From NCBI GenBank assembly GCA_029548585.1, contig JAKPNC010000052.1, positions 1 to 10,373 on the forward strand: a DNA stretch of 10,373 nucleotides. Reading direction: 5' to 3'. This DNA comes from a bacterium (lineage in GTDB: Bacteria > Ratteibacteria > UBA8468 > B48-G9 > JAFGKM01). This document shows, piece by piece, positions 1 through 6,420 of this stretch (positions are counted from its first letter, which is position 1; every line of letters begins with the position of its first letter). The translations under genes were made by a program, and so were the position numbers. The notes under the pieces were generated by a model. That model saw nothing but the letters and a program-made list of their open reading frames with translations. It was not told where the DNA came from and made no database searches.

Positions 1-363
1 GGACTTTATAGCCTCGATTATCTCGCTGTTCTGCACCCTGACGCGCTTCTTCTTTGCCTGCTGGAGCAGAAGCCTTTCCCTTATCATGTCCTCGAGGACT
101 ATCTGTTCCATGTTGATGTTCTTTAGAAAAGATTCCGCGCCTTCCCCGAACATCTGCCTGTAGCGCTGTTCCATCTCGTTGAGATTCTTGTAAAAATCCC
201 TGCGGGAAATGGGCTCCCTGTTCACGGTGGCGGCATAGTAAGAGCTCCTGCCTCCGCCTCCGAGGCCCACTCCCCATATGAGAAAGCCAGGTATTATCAG
301 GATAGCCACGGCCCAGAGTATCATCTTCATATTTTTCTTCTTGCGCAGAAACTTCATAACCAT
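1..363 (-). CDS. SurA/PpiD-like membrane-anchored peptidyl-prolyl isomerase or chaperone, N-terminal part
   Basis: The first 121 codons of a minus-strand gene whose remainder lies beyond the left edge. A short basic start (FLRKKKNMK) is followed by one hydrophobic segment at about residues 14-34 (ending IIPGFLIWGVG), then a glycine-rich linker. Next comes the typical opening of SurA_N/PpiD proteins: a short strand (ATVNREPISRRDFYKNL) and long amphipathic helices with EQRYRQMFG at about 63-71 and LEDMIRERLLLQQAKKKRV further on. In that family the protein is anchored in the inner membrane and its chaperone and parvulin domains help exported proteins fold; the parvulin domain would be off the window. 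The ATG at 361-363 lies one base after the rsmI stop and is preceded by an AAGGGAGA ribosome site inside rsmI, so translation is probably coupled. A second ATG two codons later is an equally possible start. PpiD, SurA or a stand-alone chaperone cannot be separated from this fragment. Confidence 0.75.
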   Translation of the reverse strand, partial: MVMKFLRKKKNMKMILWAVAILIIPGFLIWGVGLGGGGRSSYYAATVNREPISRRDFYKNLNEMEQRYRQMFGEGAESFLKNINMEQIVLEDMIRERLLLQQAKKKRVRVQNSEIIEAIKS

Positions 364-364
364 T

Positions 365-1033
365 TTAGTCTCTCCCTTTGATTACAATGACAAACTCTCC
401 CTTCAAATCTTCTCTGGAACGGTATTCTTCGCACACGTCGGCAGCCTTTCCCACCTTGATCTCCTCGAACTTTTTTGTCAGCTCCCGGCATAAAGCCATC
501 TCCCTTTCGGGGAAGACTTCGGACACAGCCCCGAGGGTATCTTTTATCCTGTGAACAGATTCAAAAAAGACGAGAGTCTCTTCCCTTTCGGCGAGAGAAG
601 AGAGAAATTTCAACCTCTTCTGATCCTTCCTCGGCACGAAGCCGAAAAAGGAGAACCTGTCAGTGGGAAGCCCACAGGCGGACATGGCCGCCGGGAGGGC
701 AGAAGCCCCCGGAACGGGGACAACCTTTATGTTATACCTGTATGCCTCTCTTACCAGCAGGTACGCAGGATCCGATATCCCGGGAGTTCCCCTGTCAGAA
801 ATCAGGGCAATATCCCGGCCTTCAAGAAGCAGTTCGACAGCCTTCTTAAGCCTTCTCGACTCGTTGTCCTTGTAATAGCTTACAAGAGTCTTCTTTATGC
901 CCAGATGGTTAAGGAGCTTGAGGGCCTCCCTCGTATCCTCGCAGAAAACCATGTCAACGCTCTTCAGAACGTTTACGGCTCTAAGGGTAATATCCTCAAG
1001 GTTCCCGATAGGAGTTGCAACTATGTATAACAT
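365..1033 (-). CDS. rsmI: 16S rRNA (cytidine-1402-2'-O)-methyltransferase RsmI
   Basis: This enzyme uses S-adenosylmethionine to 2'-O-methylate C1402 in the decoding centre of 16S rRNA and belongs to the tetrapyrrole-methylase fold. Family signatures are clear: the opening LYIVATPIGNLEDITLRA (residues 2-19), CEDTR (31-35), the glycine loop GTPGISDP (82-89), PVPGASALPAAMSACGLPTD (106-125) and FFGFVPRK (129-136). At 222 residues it carries the two methylase subdomains but lacks the extra C-terminal helical domain of the roughly 286-residue E. coli protein; short forms are common elsewhere. One oddity is Arg81 in ISDRGTPG, where alanine is usual (SDAGTP). The start ATG at 1031-1033 has a purine-rich GGGGAGGCAGGA stretch upstream. 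It is the first gene of a minus-strand pair with the SurA/PpiD-like gene and is divergent from apgM. Confidence 0.95.
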   Translation of the reverse strand: MLYIVATPIGNLEDITLRAVNVLKSVDMVFCEDTREALKLLNHLGIKKTLVSYYKDNESRRLKKAVELLLEGRDIALISDRGTPGISDPAYLLVREAYRYNIKVVPVPGASALPAAMSACGLPTDRFSFFGFVPRKDQKRLKFLSSLAEREETLVFFESVHRIKDTLGAVSEVFPEREMALCRELTKKFEEIKVGKAADVCEEYRSREDLKGEFVIVIKGRD

Positions 1034-1109
1034 TATAAAACGTCCTGCCTCCCCACCCGGTTAAAGCCGGCGTCATAATGCAGGTTTCTTTTTCAACTCA
1101 ATTCAATTT

Positions 1110-1138
1110 TTGACAATCGGCCGATAAAATTATATCAT
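1110..1138 (+). promoter_or_regulatory. Sigma70-type promoter for the apgM-rnf operon
   Basis: A perfect -35 TTGACA at 1110-1115, a 17-base spacer and a -10 TATCAT at 1133-1138 (five of six consensus bases). Transcription would start near 1145, giving a leader of about 35 bases before the apgM start with its GGAGGT ribosome site at 1163-1168. It is the only strong promoter-like pair I see ahead of the seven-gene operon. Confidence 0.7.
1116..1125. repeat. Perfect 10-bp palindrome in the promoter spacer
   Basis: ATCGGCCGAT is its own reverse complement and begins directly after the -35 hexamer of the predicted operon promoter. A dimeric regulator bound here would block RNA polymerase. The operator role is inference from position alone; a 10-bp palindrome can also arise by chance. 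Confidence 0.35.
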
Positions 1139-1180
1139 ATTGGAAATTTTTTTCAAAAGACCCGGGAGGTAAACCAAGCC

Positions 1181-2395
1181 ATGAGATACGAAAAAATTCT
1201 TCCAGACATAATAAAAAAGAACGGTAACAAGATCCTTATGCTTGTGCTTGACGGAATAGGCGGATTCCCCGACCCCGGAACAGGCAGGACTGAGCTTGAG
1301 ACTGCAAGGAAGCCGCATCTTGACAGGCTCGCAGAAGAGGGATCGTGCGGCACCATGACCCCTGTTCTCAGGGGCATCACACCCGGCAGCGGTCCGGGAC
1401 ACATAGCCCTTTTCGGGTACGACCCCATAGATGTCCAGATAGGAAGGGGTACGCTTGAATGCCTCGGCATAGGCATAGACCTGGGATATGAAGACATTGC
1501 CATCAGGGGCAACTTTGCCGACATCGACGAAAACGGAATAGTGACAGACAGGAGGGCGGGCAGGATTTCCACAGAGGAAAACAGGAGGATCGTCTCCATC
1601 ATTTCGAAGAATATCAGGGAGATTTCAGGGGTCAAAATAGACGTGCAGACAGTAAAGGAACACCGTTGCGCGATTACCCTGAAAGGAGAAGGCCTCAATC
1701 CCGCCGTTTCAGAAAACGATCCCCAGAAGGAAGGACTGCCCCTTAAGCCCCTCAATGCCCTCGATCCCCTTTCAGAGAAGACAGCCTCCGTCCTCAGGGA
1801 ATTCGAAAAGAAGGTAATGGAGACCCTTAAAGGCAGCGATTCAAGGGCGAAGGGACTTCTTCTGAGAGGCATATCAAAGCTTCCCACCATACCCACGTTC
1901 AGCGAGAAATACAAGCTTAACGCTGTATGCATAGCCGCTTATCCCATGTACAAGGGACTTTCAAAGATCATGGGAATGGAGATCGCCGATGCGGGGGAGA
2001 CGGTGGATGACGAGTTCAGAACCCTGCGGGAAACATATGAAAAGTACGACTTCTTCTTTCTCCATATTAAAAAGACCGACAGTTACGGAGAAGACGGGAA
2101 TTTTGCCGCAAAGGTTAAAATGATCGAAGATATAGATTCCAGGCTCTGGCAGCTTAGAAAGATGGATTTTTCATGCATAGCGGTAACGGGAGACCATTCC
2201 ACGCCCTCAATGATGAAGGGTCACTCCTGGCATCCGGTGCCGCTTATCGTTAAATCGCCAAACTCGATACCGGACAAGGTCAGAAGGTTCACCGAAAGGG
2301 AATGTTCCGCAGGCATTCTCGGAAACATATACTCAAGGGAACTGATGTATCTCCTGCTGGCCTGCTCGCTCAAACTTGACAAATTCGGAGCTTAA
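1181..2395 (+). CDS. apgM: 2,3-bisphosphoglycerate-independent phosphoglycerate mutase, archaeal-type ApgM
   Basis: Interconverts 3- and 2-phosphoglycerate in glycolysis and gluconeogenesis without a bisphosphoglycerate cofactor. It belongs to the two-metal alkaline-phosphatase superfamily, in the archaeal-type branch (COG3635) and not the GpmI branch. Visible motifs are LMLVLDGIGG with metal ligand Asp24, PGSGPGHIALFGYDP (residues 68-82) with the phosphorylated serine Ser70, HIKKTDSYGEDGNF (295-308), AVTGDHSTP (334-342) with Asp338 and His339, and HSWHPVP (348-354). The length of 404 residues is normal. The central insertion (about 110-280) is the less conserved lid domain. The start is supported by CGGGAGGT at 1161-1168. 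It is the first gene of the operon, and its stop is one base before the rnfC start. Clustering with rnf genes ties it to central energy metabolism by location only. Confidence 0.93.
   Translation: MRYEKILPDIIKKNGNKILMLVLDGIGGFPDPGTGRTELETARKPHLDRLAEEGSCGTMTPVLRGITPGSGPGHIALFGYDPIDVQIGRGTLECLGIGIDLGYEDIAIRGNFADIDENGIVTDRRAGRISTEENRRIVSIISKNIREISGVKIDVQTVKEHRCAITLKGEGLNPAVSENDPQKEGLPLKPLNALDPLSEKTASVLREFEKKVMETLKGSDSRAKGLLLRGISKLPTIPTFSEKYKLNAVCIAAYPMYKGLSKIMGMEIADAGETVDDEFRTLRETYEKYDFFFLHIKKTDSYGEDGNFAAKVKMIEDIDSRLWQLRKMDFSCIAVTGDHSTPSMMKGHSWHPVPLIVKSPNSIPDKVRRFTERECSAGILGNIYSRELMYLLLACSLKLDKFGA
2387..2390 (+). promoter_or_regulatory. Ribosome binding site deciding the rnfC start
   Basis: GGAG lies six bases before the ATG at 2397 and sits inside the last codons of apgM. 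The same frame is open further upstream to a TTG at 2376, but that codon has no ribosome site and would add seven residues that do not look like RnfC. The ATG, giving MFKGGVRISS, is therefore preferred. Confidence 0.7.
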
Positions 2396-2396
2396 A

Positions 2397-3710
2397 ATGT
2401 TCAAAGGCGGAGTAAGAATATCTTCATTCAAGGAATTAAGCAAAGAAGGGGAGATTTCGGAATTCCCCATTCCGGGAAAGGTTGCGATAGCCCTTTCCCA
2501 GCACACGGGTCTTCCGGCCAAGCCGCTGGTTAAGAAAGGCGATACGGTGAAGGAAGGCCAGATCATAGGAGAACCTGCCGGATTCATAAGCAGTTACGTT
2601 CACTCCAGCATAAGCGGCAGGGTTACGTCCATTGAAAACAGGAACCTCCCGAACGGCAGGACGTCTCCGTGCGTTGTAATAGAGAGGGACGACACCATAA
2701 CCGGAGGCAAAGAATCCGGGCCCGCGAAAGGATGGGATTCGCTCTCCCCGGCCGAAATAACAGAGGCGGTCAGACAGGCCGGGATAGTCGGCATGGGCGG
2801 GGCGGCCTTCCCGACTTATGTCAAGCTTTCAATCCCCAGCGGCAAAAAGGCTGAATGCGTGATACTGAATGCCTGCGAGTGCGAACCTTTCCTGACAGCC
2901 GACTACAGGGTACTCACGGAAAACATGGAAGGCGTCCTGGAAGGACTCCGCATAATATGTAAAGCTCTTTCCGTCAACAAGGCTTACGTGGCCATAGAAA
3001 GCAACAAGAAAAACCTTGCGGGAGCCATTGAAAAACACATTTCAGCCATGAGGCCGCTCCTCGACGCAGGGCTCAGGATTCTTCCCGAAAGATACCCCCA
3101 GGGAAGCGAGAAACACCTCATAAAATCGGTGACGTGCAGGGAAGTTCCTTCCATGGGGCTTCCCATAGACGTGGGATGTGTTGTCTTCAACGTTCAGACG
3201 GCTCTTGCCATTAAAAAGGCAGTATGTTGCGGAGAACCCCTGATAGACAGGGTATTGACCGTCACAGGGCTGGTCAAAAAACCGGGTAACCTGCGGGTCA
3301 GGATAGGAACGCCGGTCCCCGACATCCTGGAAGCATGCGGAGCCACCCTCTCCACAGGCCGGAAACTTGTAATCGGCGGCCCGATGATGGGAGTCAACAT
3401 ACCTTCCCCTGACGTGCCCGTAATAAAGAGCACGACCGGCATACTCATACTGCCGGCGGTGCCGGCTTCGGGCAAAAAAGGAATAAATCCCTGCATAAGA
3501 TGCAGCAGGTGCATAGGGGCGTGCCCCATGAACCTCGTGCCTGCAGAAATGGGCAGGTATGCAGAAAAAAAGAGATGGGACGACTGCAGGATTCTCAATA
3601 TCAACGACTGCATAGAATGCGGCTGCTGCAGCTATGTATGCCCGGCCGAAAGGCCCCTGGTAGACCTTTTCAAATGGGCCAAGGCGGAGCTTCGCAGAAA
3701 CGGCAGTTAG
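2397..3710 (+). CDS. rnfC: Rnf complex subunit RnfC (NADH/FMN-side, two 4Fe-4S clusters)
   Basis: A peripheral cytoplasmic subunit of the ion-translocating ferredoxin:NAD+ oxidoreductase, where electrons meet NAD(H). From the N-terminus it has the RnfC barrel-sandwich region (GDTVKEGQIIGEPAGF, 48-63), then the NADH/FMN fold related to the 51-kDa subunit of complex I with GIVGMGGAAFPTYVKLS (129-145) and VILNACECEPFLTADYRVL (155-173). A soluble-ligand-binding (SLBB) region follows (VTGLVKKPGNLRVRIGTPV, 289-307). Two ferredoxin-type cluster motifs close it: Cys366, 369, 372, 376 and Cys405, 408, 411, 415. These clusters distinguish it from NqrA, which has none, so this is Rnf and not Nqr. All expected parts are present at 437 residues. 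Numbering is from the ATG at 2397. Confidence 0.96.
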   Translation: MFKGGVRISSFKELSKEGEISEFPIPGKVAIALSQHTGLPAKPLVKKGDTVKEGQIIGEPAGFISSYVHSSISGRVTSIENRNLPNGRTSPCVVIERDDTITGGKESGPAKGWDSLSPAEITEAVRQAGIVGMGGAAFPTYVKLSIPSGKKAECVILNACECEPFLTADYRVLTENMEGVLEGLRIICKALSVNKAYVAIESNKKNLAGAIEKHISAMRPLLDAGLRILPERYPQGSEKHLIKSVTCREVPSMGLPIDVGCVVFNVQTALAIKKAVCCGEPLIDRVLTVTGLVKKPGNLRVRIGTPVPDILEACGATLSTGRKLVIGGPMMGVNIPSPDVPVIKSTTGILILPAVPASGKKGINPCIRCSRCIGACPMNLVPAEMGRYAEKKRWDDCRILNINDCIECGCCSYVCPAERPLVDLFKWAKAELRRNGS

Positions 3711-3735
3711 AAACAGGCACTTTCAACAATAAATG

Positions 3736-3741
3736 AAGGGT
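3736..3741 (+). promoter_or_regulatory. Probable ribosome binding site for the internal rnfD start
   Basis: AAGGGT lies six bases before the ATG at 3748. The in-frame ATG at 3733 is preceded by CACTTTCAACAATAA, which has no purine-rich site, so the downstream ATG is favoured. Confidence 0.5.
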
Positions 3742-3747
3742 AAAGAA

Positions 3748-4686
3748 ATGAACGAGATAAGATGCGCTCCACACGTACACACCAGCGAATCCACGTCAAG
3801 GATCATGTTTAGCGTTGCCGCTGCGCTCTTGCCTGCAATGATCGGAAGCATATACTACTTCGGCCCCGGGGTCATGCAGGTCGTAACGGTTTGCGTTGCA
3901 TTCTGCCTGCTCAGCGAGGTTATCAGCAAAAAGTTGTTCGGCCGGACGGCCAGCCTGAAAGATGGAAGCGCACTTGTTACAGGCATACTTCTTGCCTTCG
4001 TCCTGCCTCCCGGGATACCATTATGGATAGCGGCCCTCGGCAGTTTCCTGGCGATATTCCTGACCAAGGAACTTTTCGGAGGCCTGGGTTTCAATATATT
4101 CAATCCGGCGCTGACGGCAAGAACGATACTCCTGGTTTCATTTCCCGTACAGATGACGACAAGCTACCTGGTACCGTTTTCGTACAGGACAGATGCAATA
4201 ACCGGTGCTACTCCCCTTGCAGCGCTCAAGGAAGGTCTGGATACCGGCATCCCCGCGGCATGGGAGATGTTCATGGGCGGCAGGGCGGGATGCATAGGCG
4301 AAACGAGCACTATCCTCCTCCTGGCAGGAGCCGCTTTTCTCTTGCTTCGCCGGATCATAACGCTGCACATACCCCTGTCTTTCATCCTTACCGTCGCACT
4401 TCTTTCGCTTGCAACCGGCCAGGACCCGGTTTTTCAGGTAATGGCAGGGGGGCTGATACTGGGGGCTTTCTTCATGGCAACAGATTACGTTACTTCTCCA
4501 CTCACGGGCAGGGGCAAGATCATATTCGGGGCGGGATGCGGCATCGTAACATTCCTGATACGACAGAAGGGCGGCTACCCTGAAGGCGTGGCCTTTTCGA
4601 TCCTCTTCATGAACATGTTCGTACCCCTTATAGACCGATACACCCTGCCAACAAAGTTCGGTTTCTCAGGAAAGGCAAAAAAATGA
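3748..4686 (+). CDS. rnfD: Rnf complex subunit RnfD (integral membrane, covalent FMN)
   Basis: A membrane subunit that carries a covalently attached FMN and is thought to form part of the ion-pumping path. About nine hydrophobic segments are visible. Family signatures (numbered from the ATG at 3748) are HVHTSESTSRIM near the N-terminus, FNPALTAR (118-125), the flavin-attachment motif DAITGATPLA with Thr155 as the expected FMN site, ATDYVTSPLTGRGKIIFGAG (244-263), and IRQKGGYPEGVAFSILFMN (271-289). Choosing the ATG at 3733 would give 317 residues in place of 312. It follows rnfC after 37 bases, the widest gap between rnf genes here, and its TGA overlaps the rnfG ATG by four bases (ATGA). The attachment motif implies an ApbE-type flavin transferase elsewhere in the genome. 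Confidence 0.94.
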   Translation: MNEIRCAPHVHTSESTSRIMFSVAAALLPAMIGSIYYFGPGVMQVVTVCVAFCLLSEVISKKLFGRTASLKDGSALVTGILLAFVLPPGIPLWIAALGSFLAIFLTKELFGGLGFNIFNPALTARTILLVSFPVQMTTSYLVPFSYRTDAITGATPLAALKEGLDTGIPAAWEMFMGGRAGCIGETSTILLLAGAAFLLLRRIITLHIPLSFILTVALLSLATGQDPVFQVMAGGLILGAFFMATDYVTSPLTGRGKIIFGAGCGIVTFLIRQKGGYPEGVAFSILFMNMFVPLIDRYTLPTKFGFSGKAKK

Positions 4687-5234
4687 AAAGGAAAGACATA
4701 GTAACGGGGATACTGGTTCTTCTTCTGATAGCGTCGATATCCGGGTTCCTGCTGGCCCAGACCTTCCGGGTCGCAAAACCGAGAATCGAAAAACAGATGA
4801 AGATAGAAGAAGAGAAACTTAACAGGGAGATCTTCCCGGAAGGCAATGATTTCCGCGCCGATAATTTCAAAGGGATTAAATGCACTTCCGTTTACGACGG
4901 CCAGGATGCATTTATTGGCAGGATATTCAATCTGACTGCTCCCGGTTACGGAGGAAACATACTGGTCAAGGCAGGCATAGACTCGGAATCCAGGATAACA
5001 GGGATAAGGATACTCGAACACAAGGAGACCCCCGGTCTCGGCTCAAGGATAACGGAAGCCTCTTTTCTCGACCAGTTCAGGAACAGGGATTCTTCTACCC
5101 TCTTCCTGAAAAAGGATTCTCCCCGGGGAAACATAGACGCGATCACGGGAGCGACCATATCTTCAAGGGCTGTAACAGACAGCGTAAGAAAACTGCAGGA
5201 ACAGATAAATGACACCGATGGAGAGACCCCATGA
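4683..5234 (+). CDS. rnfG: Rnf complex subunit RnfG (single membrane anchor, covalent FMN)
   Basis: An electron carrier on the outer face of the membrane. It opens with one hydrophobic anchor (about residues 7-27) followed by a basic, helical stretch, then the FMN-binding domain. Signatures are GYGGNILVKAGID (88-100), HKETPGLGSRI (113-123) and the flavinylation motif DAITGATISSRAVTDSVRK (152-170), where Thr158 should carry FMN through a phosphoester bond. It is compact at 183 residues but complete. The start ATG overlaps the rnfD stop and the TGA overlaps the rnfE ATG, both as ATGA, so translation of D, G and E is coupled. Confidence 0.95.
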   Translation: MKRKDIVTGILVLLLIASISGFLLAQTFRVAKPRIEKQMKIEEEKLNREIFPEGNDFRADNFKGIKCTSVYDGQDAFIGRIFNLTAPGYGGNILVKAGIDSESRITGIRILEHKETPGLGSRITEASFLDQFRNRDSSTLFLKKDSPRGNIDAITGATISSRAVTDSVRKLQEQINDTDGETP

Positions 5235-5836
5235 ACAGGATATTCAAACCGGAGAGTTTTCTTAAAGGCGTATGGCAGGAAAACCCGATATTTTTCCTTA
5301 TGCTCGGCCTGTGCCCTTTGCTCGCTGTATCTTCTTCCCTTAGAGATGCTATTGGAATGGGTGCGGCATTCATTTTTGTACTTACAGGATCAAATATGAC
5401 GGTGTCATTCATAAGGAAACTGGTGCCAGAACATGTAAGAATACCGGTTTTCATCATTGTAATAGCGACCTTCGTAACCGTTACTGATTACTCCCTGGCC
5501 GCCTTTTCCCCCCAGCTGCACAAGAGCCTCGGGGTATACCTGCCGCTAATGGTGGTCAACTGTATATTACTGGGGAGAGCGGAAGCATTTGCCTCAAAAA
5601 ACAACGTGATAAACTCGGCTTTTGACGGACTCGGAATGGGAATCGGTTTTACCCTTGCCATTTCGATTATTGCTATTATAAGAGAAACCCTCGGGCAGGG
5701 AACTCTCATGGGAATTAACGTACTCGGCAAGGATTACGTTCCGTTTTTAATTATGATAATGCCCCCCGGGGCGTTTTTGGTGATAGGTTTTCTGATGGCG
5801 CTCAAAAACAATATCGGAGGGAAGAAGAAATGCTGA
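5231..5836 (+). CDS. rnfE: Rnf complex subunit RnfE (integral membrane)
   Basis: One of the two related six-helix membrane subunits (RnfA/RnfE, similar to NqrE/NqrD) that lie in inverted orientation and together hold an iron-sulfur centre inside the membrane. Signatures are KGVWQENPIFFLMLGLCPLL (12-31) with Cys28, and GVYLPLMVVNCILLGRAEAF (101-120) with Cys111, the two cysteines expected to ligate the shared cluster. The C-terminal helices contain IIREILG-like IIRETLGQGTLMG and the MPPGAFL motif. Length (201 residues) is typical. The start overlaps the rnfG stop by four bases and the end overlaps rnfA by seven. Confidence 0.95.
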   Translation: MNRIFKPESFLKGVWQENPIFFLMLGLCPLLAVSSSLRDAIGMGAAFIFVLTGSNMTVSFIRKLVPEHVRIPVFIIVIATFVTVTDYSLAAFSPQLHKSLGVYLPLMVVNCILLGRAEAFASKNNVINSAFDGLGMGIGFTLAISIIAIIRETLGQGTLMGINVLGKDYVPFLIMIMPPGAFLVIGFLMALKNNIGGKKKC

Positions 5837-6420
5837 ATGAACTTAATATAGGTTACATTTTCCTGTCTGCCTTCATCGTCAACAACATTGTAATGATAAA
5901 GTTTCTCGGCCTCTGCTCGTTCGTCGGGATATCGACTAACATGAAGTCTTCGATAGGCATGGGAATAGCCGTTGTCTTTGTCACGGTTATGGCATGCGGC
6001 ATAAGCTGGGCCGTTTACAACTACCTGCTGATACCCTTTCACCTCGAATACCTGAGAACAGTCACCTTCATATTGACGATAGCTTCATTTGTCCAGTTTG
6101 AAGAAATAATAATCCGGAAGAAGGCCCCTGCGCTTTACAAGGCGTTCGGCATCTACCTTCCCCTGATAACGACAAACTGCGTGATACTTGCTTCAGCATT
6201 TCTCGGCATAGACTACAAGTTTAATTTCCTGCAGAACATCATCTTCGCAATCGGCGTTTCCTCAGGATACTGCCTGGCCATCATCCTGTTTGCATCCATG
6301 AGAGAAAAACTTGATACCGCCCCTCTTCCCGAGAGTTTCAGGGGTATTCCCATAGCTTTCATAATGACCGGGCTGGTAAGCCTGGTTTTTCTCGGGTTCA
6401 AGGGTCTTTTTAAACTATAA
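5830..6420 (+). CDS. rnfA: Rnf complex subunit RnfA (integral membrane)
   Basis: Partner of RnfE in the membrane core, with six hydrophobic segments. Signatures are VNNIVMIKFLGLC (17-29) with Cys29, FGIYLPLITTNCVIL (106-120) with Cys117, and the closing MREKLDTAPLPESFRGIPIA (157-176). Cys29 and Cys117 should complete the cluster shared with RnfE. The residue after Cys29 is serine where the family usually has proline (GLCPFLGVS against GLCSFVGIS here). Its ATG has GGAGG at 5816-5820 and overlaps rnfE by seven bases. Its TAA shares one base with the next gene's ATG (TAATG). In the familiar C-D-G-E-A-B order rnfB would come next, but a rhomboid gene does instead. Confidence 0.95.
   Translation: MLNELNIGYIFLSAFIVNNIVMIKFLGLCSFVGISTNMKSSIGMGIAVVFVTVMACGISWAVYNYLLIPFHLEYLRTVTFILTIASFVQFEEIIIRKKAPALYKAFGIYLPLITTNCVILASAFLGIDYKFNFLQNIIFAIGVSSGYCLAIILFASMREKLDTAPLPESFRGIPIAFIMTGLVSLVFLGFKGLFKL

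Noticed and set aside
551..1030. 159-codon open frame on the plus strand across rsmI
   Set aside because: Its composition is that of a shadow of the clearly conserved minus-strand rsmI, with no recognisable domain.
1053..1066. CCGG-TTAAAG-CCGG as a terminator or riboswitch stem upstream of rsmI
   Set aside because: Only four pairs form and no T-run or known riboswitch layout is present.
1075..1101. Possible minus-strand promoter for rsmI (TTGAGT, 15 bases, CATTAT)
   Set aside because: The spacer is too short and both boxes are imperfect. A promoter for rsmI must lie hereabouts, but I cannot place it with confidence.
1153..1932. 259-codon open frame on the minus strand opposite apgM
   Set aside because: It is rich in Ser, Pro and Leu, as expected from the complement of a conserved gene. 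ApgM motifs on the plus strand settle the reading.
3891..4583. 230-codon open frame on the plus strand inside rnfD, +1 frame
   Set aside because: Rich in Arg, Gly and His with no hydrophobic pattern; it shadows the conserved RnfD membrane protein.
2397..6420. Na+-translocating NADH:quinone reductase (Nqr) as an alternative identity for the rnf genes
   Set aside because: The first subunit carries two CxxCxxCxxxCP cluster motifs, as in RnfC and not NqrA, and there is no NqrF-like gene.
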